Below are positions 36,304 through 52,007 of a stretch of 64,000 nt of DNA, piece by piece. Numbering within the stretch: position 1 is the stretch's first letter; each line of letters starts with the position of its first letter. Position numbers and translations under genes: made by a program. The DNA is taken from the NCBI RefSeq assembly GCF_000499845.2, contig NC_023759.2:37347785-37411784 (forward strand). The letters run 5' to 3'. The notes beneath the pieces were generated by a model. The model did not search any database. It saw only the letters and a list, made by a program, of their open reading frames with translations, and was not told the origin of the DNA. Origin of the DNA: Phaseolus vulgaris (lineage: Eukaryota; Streptophyta; Magnoliopsida; Fabales; Fabaceae).

Positions 36304-38057
36304 ACAAGCGAAGCCTAGATGTGTAATGGGCTCAAACTCTTATTCTTAGTACAATTTTGTGACATTACTTAAAAAAACTCACTTCATTACTTAAATGTCA
36401 TGGTGTCATTTTATTTTTTTCATTTTTATGTGACTTTAAAAGTATTGTATGTATTCAAATGAGACTGGATAAATACAAATGAGTCTTTGAATAATTTATT
36501 ATTTTATATTTTAAAAAAAATTAAGCCCAAATAATTTATTTCATAATTTCATTACATACAATTCTATCATATTAGCATAAATCAAACAAGGTGATATAAA
36601 ATCTAAAATTGTAAACTTTATTTTCATCAAATAGTCAATAACCTCGCATTTAAACAGTTATTCAAAATATTATTTGCATAAAAAAATATGAAGAAACTTA
36701 TTAATACCAATCCTTTAAGAATTAAAGTGGGTATTTAGTGAAAATTTATGGTGCGAATAGAAAGCAATGACGTTTTTCCTGAAAAAAACAAAAGAACTAC
36801 TTATAACGTTCGTAAAGTTACCTCCATTTTTTTTCTAAGTGCTTTTTAAGGTTATAACCTGTAAATTAAAATTTGGAATTGTTATTGAAATTGTTATGTG
36901 ATTTTCTTTTTTCTTTTTACCTATTTTATTGATTAATTTATCTCTTCATTTTATTCTTTATTTTCCTTCTTTACTATTGTTCTGGTTCAAATGTGCTTTT
37001 GGATACTTATCCTGAGTACTATGATATTTGTGTATGATATTTGTGTATGTATATGTGAACCAGACACAAATGATTATAAAAAATTCAATGTCTATTTTAC
37101 TTTAAATGTTGCTTTTATAGACGATTCAGACATTAAATAATGGAACTATCATCACATCCCATATAACAGGCGAAATGGATTAGCTATATTTTTGGGAGTG
37201 AGTTGTGTTGTTAGGCAGAATCTCGGTTCTAGTAGATTGTTATTTCACGAATATAGTTGAAATTAAGTGAGATTTTTCATAGATCGATCTCTTAAGGGTC
37301 GATCTCCTAAGGGTCAATCTTTCAGGATTGATCCGCACCACCAAGTCTTCAAAAAGATGAACTATTAAGTCTTTCATGGTCAATCTTTTATGAGTCGATC
37401 CATACCAATCAATGAGTCTTTTAGGTGTCTTTCCACACTACCAAGTCTCATTGGAATTTATTAACTTAATTCACACATTATTCATCTGGAATTGAGGCAT
37501 AACTCCCATTAAACAATAAGAAAATAATTTTACATGTAAGTCGTCTAAAGAACGATTCAATCATATCACATCATTTGACTTAGTTATTCAGAACCTCAAA
37601 CGTACAATTATCATGATAAATATATTAAACAAATATAATTATTTAAGATTAAGGATATAATTAACAATAATATTTAGTATATTTTTAAAAAATTTAAATG
37701 ACATTTTTTTTCTGAAATCAATATTAAAAAAGAAACAAAGTAGTACTATTGCACTATTCTTTTTCCAAGAAATAAGATAAATAAATATTTGAAATAACTA
37801 TTAAGGTACAGGTACTTTCAGATTGAAATAAATAATATAGCCTTACTGATAATGCTGAAATCATAAAGAGCAATTTTATGGTTAGCCTTGAATTGAAAAC
37901 TTTAACTTATGGGATGTTAAGTGAGAAGTTTATACTTTCTGAAAATCCTAAATTGGAAACCTTTTCTTTTATTTAACCAAGTCCATTTCTTTTTATTTAA
38001 GCTGTTCCAAATGTTGAATCAACTAAGCTTTAACAAAATTACAAAATTATACTACAC
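36304..38057. other. AT-rich intergenic DNA
   Basis: No coding exons are seen. A short cluster of related motifs (GGTCGATCTCTTAAGG, GGTCGATCTCCTAAGG, GGTCAATCTTTCAGG) lies at 37278-37440. Confidence 0.4.
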
Positions 38058-38060
38058 AAT

Positions 38061-40164
38061 CACTATTATTTATATATATATATATATGATAATTAGTAAC
38101 TTTAAAAAAAATTACTAAATCAAAGAAAATGTTACTAATATGATTTAGTAACATTTTATTAGGGGTGGCAAAGCGGGCTACCCCGCCCCGCTTGACCCGC
38201 AAAAATGCGGGTTGGGTTGGTCCGTCCCGCAAAGTTATTGCGGGCTAGAATTCTTGACCATCCCGCATAAGAGTTGGCCCGCGTTCTTTTTTATTTTAAT
38301 TAATTAATTTTTTTTTATATTTTGTTCTTAAAAAATTGTTAAAAAATTGTCAAATTAAACCTATATATTTGTTACTATCAAACTTAAATTTTTTTTTTCT
38401 TCCTTTTCAAACATAGTTAAGCATCAAAACATTAAATATTAAGATAAATATCAAATATCACTATTCTTCCACTTCCAAAACATTAAAAATACCTAATTCC
38501 AAAACATTAAACATAAACATTAATTCAAAAACATTAAACATAAACATTATTGACATTCTTCCATTTCAATAACATTGGATGCCGTCTTAGAAGAACTGTC
38601 ATGCACTTTTTCAAACATAAACGTAATTATGTTGCCCTGCTACTGCTAAGTGAAATTTTATTTTTCTTGCGGGTTAGCGGGCCAGCCCGCCCCGCTGCTA
38701 GCCCGCGCGGGCCGTGGGCTAATGCGGGTTAACGGGTTGAAAAGGTCAGCCCGCCCCGCGTTTTTTACCAGCGGGTCGGCCCGCCCCACTTTGTCATCCT
38801 TACATTTTATCCAATGTAATGAATAGTCAATATTTCTAAAGATTTTTACTAACATTTTTACATATTAATAGAGATATTTATAAAGCTAATATTTGGCATA
38901 CTCTCATATTCCACATACATAACTCTCATATTTGGCTATGCAATCCTTATATGTTACATATAATCTTTCATGAACAACGTTATTTCTAGTTTTCCACAAA
39001 GATATCCTAATATTGAAAATCATTAAAAAAGATAGGAAAAACATGGAGAAGAAGTTATGCATCTCAGTTGGAACAATGATGTTCTGAGACATACCTTCAG
39101 TTATAATCCTAAATAGAGATCCACGGTTATCACTTGAGTAAGAGTTGGAGTTGGAGATTAACTGCATCAAGAAATCTATATAATGCAAATAAGAAAAATA
39201 TTTTAAATCTCCAATTATTACTAGAAGAAAAGAAACTAATAAAAACTAAATAACTACATATGTTTTATTTACACTTTGTGGTGGGACAGGATGTGAAGTT
39301 GAACAAGTAGATCTATCAAATAAAAATAATTAATATTATCATAACACTACCAAATCAGAATCAACACATTTTGTATCAAATCAATGAGAGAATCACCCTA
39401 AACAAAAATTATCAGCATTTTAATACGGAAATCAAACACAAATTAATCATAATAAATGAGACAACAATAGTCACCTACTAAAAAGAACACTCAAATGTAA
39501 AAAATAAAAGCAAAGTGAGAATGAAAACAAGAACAAATTGAAGTTGAACATGAGAGAATGAAAAAATCTTACCTCCGTTTGAGCGAGAGAACAAGACAGT
39601 GAAACGCACATAGAAATAGCAATGACAATGACAATCACACACAGCAGTAGCTATATGACCGAGCGAACAAGCAAGATGGAGACGGAGCATGTAGAAGAGA
39701 GTGAAACGTGAGGAAGAGGAAAGACACTATGAGAGTGAGGAAGAGGAATGGCACTGAGTGAGGAAGAGGAACGTGAGAGATTGATATTGAGAGTGAATCA
39801 GCGAGAATGACATAGAAAAAATAAGATTAAAATTGACAAAGGAAAACAAGTGTGAGAGAGTTGAAATTGAGAAAATAATTTTTATGAATTACAGTTATGT
39901 ATAATATTTAAAAATTTGATTAAGTTAATTTTTTTTTAAATAATTCTAGTTTAAATTTACTAATTATAATATTTATTTATAAAATGTTACTATTTATTTA
40001 GTCTATAGTGATATTTATATAAAAATTGTTACTATAGTAATTAAAATCTATGTTTATTTTATTAATAGTGATATTTATGTAAAAAAAATGTTACTATAGT
40101 AATTAAAATTGATATATTGTAACATTTTAAATAAATGTAACTATAGATAGAAAATGTTGCAGTG
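38061..40164. mobile_element. Non-autonomous CACTA element containing a nested hAT element
   Basis: The left end CACTATTATTTATATATA and right end AAAATGTTGCAGTG (complement CACTGCAACATTTT) are flanked by AAT on both sides (38058-38060 and 40165-40167). The inverted repeat is short and imperfect. Both ends carry AGTAACATTTT subterminal repeats shared with 28725-29440. The copy is split by a hAT element at 38160-38802. The interior has a minus-strand frame at 38904-39188 with no domain I recognise. Confidence 0.65.
38160..38802. mobile_element. hAT-type non-autonomous element
   Basis: The ends TAGGGGTGGCAAAG and CTTTGTCATCCTTA (complement TAAGGATGACAAAG) are imperfect inverted repeats. The flanks carry an exact 8-bp duplication CATTTTAT (38152-38159 and 38803-38810), the hAT hallmark. 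The terminal 80-130 bases are strikingly GC-rich (repeats of GCGGG and CCCGCCCCGC), while the middle is AT-rich. There is no transposase. It interrupts the CACTA element. Confidence 0.9.
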
Positions 40165-40167
40165 AAT

Positions 40168-41264
40168 GTTGATCTAAATAAGGCTCATATAATCATTTAG
40201 TTATTTAGTTATTATTTATTGAAAATGTTTATTCCTGTTAAGAAAATAGATGTCACGTCTTTCATTAGATCTAAGAACGGATAAAAGACATACGAGGATA
40301 AGCCCTAGTTCTAATCTTCTCAGTTTTAGAAGAAAAATAAAACTAAGATTAACTTATATATGAGATGATTTTTCGTATTAATATTTTCAATAGCTATTGT
40401 TAAATAAGTTAGTTTTAATTTGTGGATAAATTTATTTTTTCTTTAACTTTTTTATCCAAAGGTATCCTAAACTTAAGCATAACTCAAGAAGAAAGAACAC
40501 TTCAATTACAGACTGAGTGTGTAACTAATCACGGTATGATTCACAATTATTTATATATGGAATCATTGATTTCATCTGTATCTGTCTAATACGACATTAG
40601 TTATGTTATAATGTATGATCCAAATCCCTTTTCTACATTACATTGCCCATATAATGTAAAAATTCATCACAAATTTAACTGTTACTCTGACGAAAGACTC
40701 ATAAATTGGTTGATTGGTTGCATGCTCAGATCTAAATATGCACAGACTGGTTTTGTTTGCCAAATTCTATAACTATGAATTTTCTCACTGACTTCGTATG
40801 GTGACATGGACAGAATTGGTACTGAAACATGCGCACGAATGATTATTCAGTGATTTAAAAAAAAAATACATGTTTATTTCATAGATATTATTAGCCTCAA
40901 TATCTATGAATAATTGAATTTGGTGATGAATTTATAATTCCTCACGGGGCAGGGTATGCGTAAAAATTAGCAGATAAAATATAAAGCATGATAATTTTAA
41001 AATATTTACAGCCACAAATGAAAAATTGTCCAATGTTCACCTCCACTCCACTCCCCTCTCCTGTCTCCTACCACAACCTCAACAAACCAAAGTAATTCAA
41101 ATCACAAACACTACTGGATCCAATATCCTAACTTTTTTTCACCCAAAAAATGGGGTATCAGAGAAAAGAATTACAATCAAGAGAAGTTAAAATTAAAAAA
41201 ATAAAAATAAAAGACTTCTTTATCACTTTTCCTTTCCAAAGTAAAATTGGCATTTCTAAAGTGG
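40168..41264. other. Intergenic DNA and probable 3' UTR of the kinase gene
   Basis: No exons are seen. The last 100-200 bases (about 41100-41264) would be the 3' untranslated region of the minus-strand kinase. Confidence 0.4.
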
Positions 41265-44986
<3,722 letters not shown>

Positions 44987-45310
44987 CTTCGGGGGCCACG
45001 AGGTTCCTCAGATCTGAAGACCAAACCTTCTTCCCAAACAAGAAATCAAATGGAGGCTTAGGAAAAGGAGAATTAACAAAAAAGATTAAAAAACGTGGTT
45101 GAGTGAAATGGAATTAGGTTGAGAGAGAGAGAGAAGGTAGGAGGGTGATTTATGAAAAGGGTTTTGCGAATTTGATGAATGAAGAAATGAAGAAGGCGAT
45201 GATGGTGATGAATTTAGCGCGTGTTTGGCAGCATCATAGGAGGAAAGGGGATGGAACTTAACTTGGAGAGGGTCAAACTTCTTTCGCAGAGACTTCGTCT
45301 CCCTTTTCAT
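44987..45310 (-). promoter_or_regulatory. 5' leader and proximal promoter region of the CDPK gene
   Basis: Upstream of the ATG at 44986 the minus strand is pyrimidine-rich with a (CT)7 run at about 45121-45134, common in plant 5' leaders. No clear TATA box was found, so the transcription start cannot be placed. Confidence 0.4.
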
Positions 45311-46694
45311 TTTCTTTATTATTCTTTTTTTTATTTTTTTATTTTATTTTATTTTATTTTCTATGTCTCTCTCTCCCTCTACATGGGGGAAGGTGACTCC
45401 AGTTTACATTTTTATTTTTATTTTTTTGTTATTGGAGGAGTGAGTCATAATTATGAGTGAGAGTTGCCTTGACTGTCCTCTTCAATCTGGTGAAATAACG
45501 AGAGTGCCACTGGGTGCACAAGTGTAAAGCTTCATCCAATCAGTCACTCTTACCTAAAAAGTTTAAATTTATTTATTTTCTTCGAACAAAATAAAACACG
45601 CTTAACCTGTTATATCCTGCCACCTGTGCCGGTCATTCAATTCTGGCGGAGCATAAACATGACTCCTTTCAATGCTGCCGCCATATCCACTCACTTCTCT
45701 ATGTCAATTTCTTTAATATATTTATATAATTTATTTAGGTTTATCAAAATTACTTTGCTTTTTTTAAAACATTTTAAAGTCAGACTTCTGAATAGATTCT
45801 TATTCAGTCCGTTTTTACTTAAATCATCCAACTCTCATAAAACTTTAAGTATAATTAGAAAGTCAAATAATTGTCAAATAATAAAATATAAGAGACGTTT
45901 TAAATAAGAATAATTTTAAAAATAGAAATAATATATATATATAACACTTGAGAATACCTCTTTTCATAAATAATTATCATCTTTATATTGAGATTAAAAA
46001 TAATGTATTACCCATATCAAAATTGAATTAAATTTAAAATTATGTATAGAGAGACCGCGTGAGAGGATGTATATATGCACACTATTATTGTATATTTGTT
46101 TGTGTTAATTTATGTCGACAAACATTTTATAGATAAGTTTGTTTTTATTATTTTCACATTGTTCTAATATAAATAAACTTTTTACACGTATAATTTTAAA
46201 TATTTTACTTCCATTAATAACTAATGTAAAAAATTCATTTGTACATAAGCTCTAAATTATAATCAATATGAATGTCTCATATTTTACATTATTTGTATTA
46301 AGAGTTAATATAAAACATGATATAACTTACATTAACACTTGTTAATCTAGAATGTAAATGTAGGGTTTTTTAACAATATGATGTTTTTGAAGCTTTCTAC
46401 CAAATGAAGAATAGTAGCAAGAAACATGGTATCCATATCTATAAAAATGTTCCTAAATTTAAAAAAAAAATAAAAATTGTTCAAATCTCAAACCTCAAAC
46501 ACAATAAATGATTCAAAACCTCAAACACTATAAATGAGAATTTAAAAATTTGAGAATTACAAATCAAGATGCATAAACATTTAGATATATTGAAAACAAA
46601 AATTAGTGTGTGAAAGATTAAAAGTGAATTGCCACTAAAATATGTACCCTGAGAATAAATAGCTAATGATTAAGAAATCAACATTCTGATGAAC
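45311..46694. other. AT-rich intergenic DNA
   Basis: Starts with a T-rich tract (ATTTTATTTTATTTTATTTT near 45340). No exon or transposon end was recognised before the Copia target duplication at 46695. Confidence 0.4.
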
Positions 46695-46699
46695 GAATC

Positions 46700-46851
46700 T
46701 GAAAGAGTAACAGAACAATCAGAGAGAAAAAGAAAGGTAATATGCAGAAAAGGAAAGAGAAATATTATTTCTATATCAATTGGCACATACAGACACAGGT
46801 AAAGAAAAAGGCATTCACTATGTAACAGGCATAGTATGCTTTTCGTTAACA
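46700..46851 (-). repeat. 3' LTR of the 46700-50982 Copia
   Basis: About 152 bp, from TGTTAACGAAAAGC (minus strand) to CTCTTTCA. It is preceded on the minus strand by the polypurine tract TAAGGGGGG (46853-46862). Confidence 0.8.
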
Positions 46852-46862
46852 ACCCCCCTTAA

Positions 46863-47165
46863 ACTTAGGTGGGAAGGTTTATCAAACACCCTAAGTTTAC
46901 ATTTTAAAGAAAAAAATATGAGCCAGAGATAGGCTTGGTTAAGACGTATGCAACCTGAAATTGAGACGGTAAGTGAATGAGAAGCAGACTCTTGGCAAGA
47001 ATATGGTCCCTAAAAAAGTGTAAGTCCAATTCAAAATGTTTAGAGCAAGAGTGCATGATGAGATTTGAGCAAGTTGAACAACACTCAGATTATCATAATA
47101 CAGTCTTGGCATAGGAAGAGTGATCTGAAGCTCATGCAATAGAAATTGGATCCAAAGCATGTTAG
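46863..47165 (-). pseudogene. Copia RNase H end, decayed
   Basis: The minus strand reads ANMLWIQFLLHELQI, then LYYDNLSVVQLA, then a decayed TKHFELD..F and a QFQVAYVLTKP-like end. This is the last part of Copia RNase H. It joins to KYRSVTNAL at 48416-48440 across the inserted solo LTR. Confidence 0.75.
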
Positions 47166-47170
47166 CAAGG

Positions 47171-48408
47171 TGATAAGTGTCAAATTTCAGTAATATTTCA
47201 TATTAAAATATATATTTGTTAATATTAATTGCTAAAATAAGTATAAAATAACCCCTAATTTATGAATTTATATCTTTTTACATATTTTGTTATTTTTATT
47301 TGAATAAGAACGATTTATTCCCAAATTTTGTGTTAATTTCTGGATTTTATGGGAGAATGGAGATGATTGGGCAAAAGGAAAATAATATAAGCTAAGAAGG
47401 GAAAGTTGGAAGGCCCCGGTACGCACAAGATCACAAAATCCCAACTGAGCATCTCGCTTAAGCGAGTCCTTTCTCGCTTGAGCGATAATGCTTCAGCAGC
47501 ATTGCTCAATTTCGACGTTTTACTCGCTCAAGCGAGCTCAATCTCGCTTAGGCGAGAATATACTTAAGCCCAAACAATTTAGGTTAAATAGGGGCCTTGA
47601 GGCACAATCCTAGTGTGCAAGATTGAGGGGGAAACACCATTAAGTGAATTGTAACCCAATTGGAAGAATATAAGGTGTGAGAAACATTAGAGAAGCGGTC
47701 ATCAAGGAAAAACGTCTTGGATATTCTTTTCTTGCTCTCCTTGCTTGTAATAGTCATCATGTGTGGCTAATTCTACCCTTTTTGATTTGGAGTAATCTAT
47801 TCAAACTCTTGTGTATTGAGGTGATATCTAAACACAAAATTTTGTTCTTGATTGATGATTGGTATTATTGTTTCGTTTGTAATACTTGGTTTACCATGAT
47901 CTAAAATCTTAGATTTGACTGGAAAAGTACTTCTAAGGTTCTCACATAAACGATAATGCTTAACATAATTGAATGTTAGGAATAGATTTCAAATGTTAAT
48001 TGTTATCAACGTCTAGTCTTAAGGATAAGTTGTTTTTATAAATATGGGAGTAATCGATATTTAGGGAGCATCTTAATAATTTTATATGCGAGAAATCAAT
48101 ATAAATGATTTTTATATGGGCATCAACATCAATCAAGGACACAATATTGTCATGCTAATCAAAATACAAAAGATTGAGAAAGATGAAACTCAATCCCTAT
48201 TTTTCCAATTGAAGCAACAAACTTTTTGACTTGTTTTCTTATTAATCATTATCGTCATAACAAATTCCAAAAAACTTTTATTATTTTGTTTTATATTTAG
48301 TGAATATTTTACTTGATTATTCAATTGTTCCTTGTGGGTTTGATATTCGTCCTTAGGGACACATTATTACTTCTGACAATGCGGTGCACTTGCCATAAAA
48401 AGTCATCA
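47171..48408 (+). mobile_element. Solo LTR of a Ty3/Gypsy (Tat/Athila-like) element
   Basis: It starts TGATAAGTGTC and ends AAAGTCATCA, flanked by CAAGG on both sides (47166-47170 and 48409-48413). The right end (CTTGTGGGTTTGATATTCG ... GTGCACTTGCC) resembles the usual 3' end of plus-oriented plant Gypsy LTRs. Near 47452-47560 it has four palindromic CGCT(T/C)(A/G)AGCG motifs. There is no internal region, so recombination between two LTRs removed the rest. The frame at 47677-47904 is translated LTR. Confidence 0.85.
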
Positions 48409-48413
48409 CAAGG

Positions 48414-48870
48414 GCATTCGTAACACTCCTATATTTTGTTTTTGTGTTGCTACGAGAAACGAATTTTTGCTTCTTTGAAACCCACGAAACTGGATTATGA
48501 CCAATGAAGAAGTAGTAACCAATTGTAGATTTGCGATCATCCAAGTCGGTTGCCTAGTCTGAATCACTGAAGTCAGTGATGGAGAATGTGGGAGAGGAAC
48601 AAAGATGGAAACTATGAGAGGAGGTACCAGCTAGGTAACACAAAATATGTTTAACGGCTTTTTAGTGACTCAACTGAGGTTGGTGCATGTATTGACAAAC
48701 CCGATTGACAACAAAGGATATTTTTGGACGAGTGATAGTAACATATTGTAGGGCACCAACAATAGAACGAAAAAAGGTTAGATCCTTAGCGGATGTGGAA
48801 CCATCAACAATAAGGCGAAGAGAGGAAATCATGGGTGTAGGTTGTGGCATAGCATAATGAATATATTTAA
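48414..48870 (-). pseudogene. Copia RT end and RNase H start, decayed
   Basis: The minus strand has KYIHYAMPQPTPMISS (48830-48870), GALQYVTITRPKISFVVN (48690-48760) and a decayed LKRYFVLPSW region. STIGYYFFIGHNPVSWVSKKQ then leads into KYRSVTNAL (48416-48540). These are the standard Copia RT C-terminus and RNase H N-terminus. There are a few stops and frameshifts. Confidence 0.8.
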
Positions 48871-48875
48871 ATTGT

Positions 48876-50064
48876 TGATAGTTGTCATTTTGTTGTCAAA
48901 TTAATATGATTCTAGCGTAGACTTGTCTAACACTAGAGAGATGATAGTATAATTGTGGTCAGATGACCCCAAGTCGTCTCCCAACGAATCCAATAGTGAA
49001 ATTAGTATATTGGTGTTTAGAATCTATCTGCAAGCAATAAAAATTAGCAATAACAATAAAGATAAAAGAGGGTTGAGATAGTTGTGCTGAAAATAGAAAA
49101 GAGATTAAAACAGAAAATAAAAAGCGATTAATCCCCAAGTTCTTCCACCATTGATTTCTTCACAGGTTGTCTAAAGATTATTCCTTTTTCAATCCTCCAA
49201 CAGAGCTAAACCAAATTAAACATGCACCAATCTAATTCAACTGAAACTCACCGGCAAAGCATGCGTCTACTGGTTTAATCAATACCCATTTTGTTCTATG
49301 TGTATACACCATGAGAATGTTTATCTGCTCTCTCTTGAATCATGCGCCCAAGAAATTAATTAGAACAATGCGAACCTAAGAAATCAAAATTTAAGACAAG
49401 GAAAACTCTCAATCATGCATTCAAGTACAACCTCTCACAAAAACCAATTTTCTAAGAGATTAGAATATTAAGCAACTGCTATAGAGAATTAAAAATCAAA
49501 ACTTTTATTGAACAAAACCTCAAAACTCAATGAGAAATTACAAAGGAATCAACCAAAAAGGTTTAGCCTTCCATGCGAAGGCAAAACAAAAGAATTACAA
49601 AGAAGAAAAGAAACTAAGAAAACCCTCTGAAGCTTTCTCATTTCTCCTTGATGCTTATGTCCTTTTATAGGCTTTTTTGTTCTAAGGATCTTGGGAAAAT
49701 ATTGTAATTTAGATTTTGTTAACAATTTCTAACTTTCCAGAATTCTTGTATTTTGCAAAAGATTTGTTTCCAATTTTGTTTTTGAAATATTGTAGATTTT
49801 ATTTTCTCTTTCTTCCCCTAAAAAATTGTTTTCTGTTTTGATTCAAGAAGAAACTTTGACTTTTGCATATTTTTTTTCTCATTCACAAAGGTAGATACTT
49901 TCTTTAGACTATTTACTCTAAAAACACAAAATTAACAAAAATAATAGTTAAGGCCAAATAAACCCAATTATATGAATATTAATTAAAAAAATGAATTTAT
50001 TTATTATTATAGTCCAATAATCTATAGTTAAAGTTATTGAGTGTGAATAAATATATGCTCATCA
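48876..50064 (-). mobile_element. Second solo Gypsy LTR (family of 3209-4050)
   Basis: On the minus strand it starts TGATGAGCATATATTTAT and ends GACAACTATCA. The flanks are ATTGT (48871-48875) and ACTGT (50065-50069), a 5-bp duplication with one change. Removing it and one flank copy restores the Copia reading LSQFKYIHYA across the break. The segment reading GGAGACGACTTGGGGTCATC on the minus strand is typical of the 3' end of plant Tat-type LTRs. Confidence 0.85.
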
Positions 50065-50069
50065 ACTGT

Positions 50070-50937
50070 GAAAGATGAACGGAAGCAACCAAGATTCTTC
50101 AGAGCAAAGTGAGAGTTAAGTTGGTGGATAAAATCGTGCACCAAGATAGAGGAACTACCAGTAACCAAGATATCATCAACATAAATAAGAATAAACAAAA
50201 TTTAAGAACAAGTAAATTGTGTAAACAAAGAGGTATCACTCTTGGAAGAAAGAAAACCCATTTGGAGAAGAGTGGTTGAGTGTTTGGAACCATGATCGTG
50301 GAGCCTGTTTGAGACCATAGATAGCTTTCTGTAAACAACAAAACTGAGATGAATTAGTGGAGAAAAACCCTGGAGGTTGTTGCATATACACAGGAAAATC
50401 CAACTCGCCATGAAGAAAAACATTATTGATATCTATCTGATGAATAGACCAGCGGGAAGACAGAGAAATCGTAAGAACAATGCAAATGGTAGCTTGTTTG
50501 ATAACAGGGCTGAAGGTGTTAGAAAAATCATGCCCTTCATGTTTATGGAAGCCTTTGGCAACAAGACGAGCTTTGTATTGTTGAAGAGAACCATCTGCGT
50601 TGAACTTCCGTTAGGAGACCCACTTGCACCCAACAAGATTTGCATGAGAAGGTAGCGAAGTGAGTGTCCAAGGGTTGTTTTGTAGGAGAGCATCATAATC
50701 AGATTGCATGGCACGAAGCCAATGAGGGTTAGCCATAACTTGTTTATAAGTAGATGGTTCAAAAAGATCATAAAAAACAAAAGTACTAAAAAGTTTAGGT
50801 TTGAAAATACCAGTTTTGGCACGAGTGAGCATGGGATAGGCGTTAGTAATTGGCACATGTGGAAGAGAGACAGTGGTAGTGGGAGATGAAACCAAAGGAA
50901 AAGATGACACTGAGACGCATTATTGATAACATAAGGA
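50070..50937 (-). pseudogene. Copia reverse transcriptase, decayed
   Basis: Minus-strand pieces in order: FEPSTYKQVMANPHWLRAMQ, LVGCKWVS, a KGFHKHEG-like segment (about 50520-50560), DINNVFLHGELDF (50395-50440), and YVDDILVTGSSSILV (about 50135-50180). The linker before RT (PMLTRAKTGIFKP) is also visible. Frames switch several times, so it is dead, although the YVDD tetrad itself is still readable here. Confidence 0.8.
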
Positions 50938-51208
50938 AAAGGCATTCACTACGTAACAGGCGTAGTATGCTTTCCATTAACAGAATCAAAGGTGGAGTGA
51001 TAACGCCAACAACAATAAACACGAGTGAAAGAGAAAGAGAAGAGTGACATCATTGTATGTGAGGTGAGAGGGCACTCGTGAAAATGTAGAAGGTGAGAAT
51101 GCGAGGAAAGCAGTGGATGATGATGTTGCATGTGCGGAGAAGAAGAAGCAAAAGAAAAAAATAAAAGATTATAAATGACTTCATAAATAAGTTAAAAGAG
51201 ATAGTTTT

Positions 51209-51666
51209 TGTTCTCGAACTGGTTTGGGGACCGGGAGAACTATTGTCTTCAGGTGTCACTCGGTCGGTCGTGTCTCACGTTCCTCCTTCTACCTTCTTTA
51301 ACGAACGGCTCCTCAGACTGGTGGGGTACCTACAGATGACACTCCGACGCTTAAGTCAGTGGGGTATCGTATTCGGCAGGTTAGAATACTGTAGATAATG
51401 ACGTACCTTCTTCCTTGGAATGTGTGATATTTATATTACCTTGATGGGCCCTTGATGTTGGGCCGGATTAGGGGGTTGTTTAGCGATTAGGGTTGGATTA
51501 GGTCGTTTCCTAATCATGGGTTAACCTTTGCTAATCGAGTCAACCTTTAACCTGAGCATCTTATGTCGGTCGGCCACATATGCCACGTGGTCGACCTCGT
51601 ACCTTAAGGTGGGGTCTAGCTGCGTAAGTTGACCGGGTCAATAGACCGGTCGGTCATCCCAGTACA
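51209..51666 (-). repeat. 3' LTR of the Tat element
   Basis: 458 bp, TG...CA. Contains GGTCGGTCGGCCACATATGCC-like and CCACGTGG (51583-51592 region). It adjoins the plus-strand ORF's promoter region. Confidence 0.92.
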
Positions 51667-51892
51667 GTTGCCTCACAGGCTCGAGAGGTGGTACAGCCGA
51701 AGAGTCTGAAGTATAGGCCTCGGGCGGCTCACGTAATGATGGGTGAAGTGATGTTTTGGGGGCGTCTGAGCGATTGACGTGACGCGCATTTATGAGGAGT
51801 TTTTTTGGGCGCCAAGTGATATGGACCGTTGGATGGAGCGAATCTAACGGTTGTGGTTTTGTGACGCTTGGAATTCCGAGATCTCTCCGGGC

Positions 51893-51900
51893 TATAAATA
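51893..51900 (+). promoter_or_regulatory. TATA box for the antisense (plus-strand) ORF
   Basis: TATAAATA lies 108 bases upstream of the ATG at 52008 in a GC-rich context (CCGGGCTATAAATAAGGGC). Transcription would start near 51925-51930. It is outside the LTR (which ends at 51666), so the plus-strand ORF seems to have its own core promoter. Confidence 0.6.
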
Positions 51901-52007
51901 AGGGCTGGGAACAGTTGCGTTTTACGCGTTATCTTTGTTTGAGCTCCGACACCTCGAATCAACCAACCGATCTCAGTCTGCCTTCCTCGTTCGTCCCAAG
52001 CTTAGTC

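Larger units (their letters stand above)
46700..50982 (-). mobile_element. Internally deleted Copia element hosting two solo Gypsy LTRs
   Basis: It is flanked by a 5-bp duplication GAATC (46695-46699 and 50983-50987). The left LTR (46700-46851) and the first ~45 bases of the right LTR (50982-50938) both read TGTTAA-GAAAGCATACTA on the minus strand. The right LTR then runs straight into pol, so the rest of that LTR, PBS, gag, protease and integrase are deleted. RT and RNase H remain in order but decayed. They are split by two later insertions, each now a solo LTR with its own duplication (48876-50064 and 47171-48408). Without nested DNA the element is about 1.8 kb. Confidence 0.85.

Noticed and set aside
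47677..47904. 75-codon plus-strand frame
   Set aside because: Entirely within a solo LTR; no domain.
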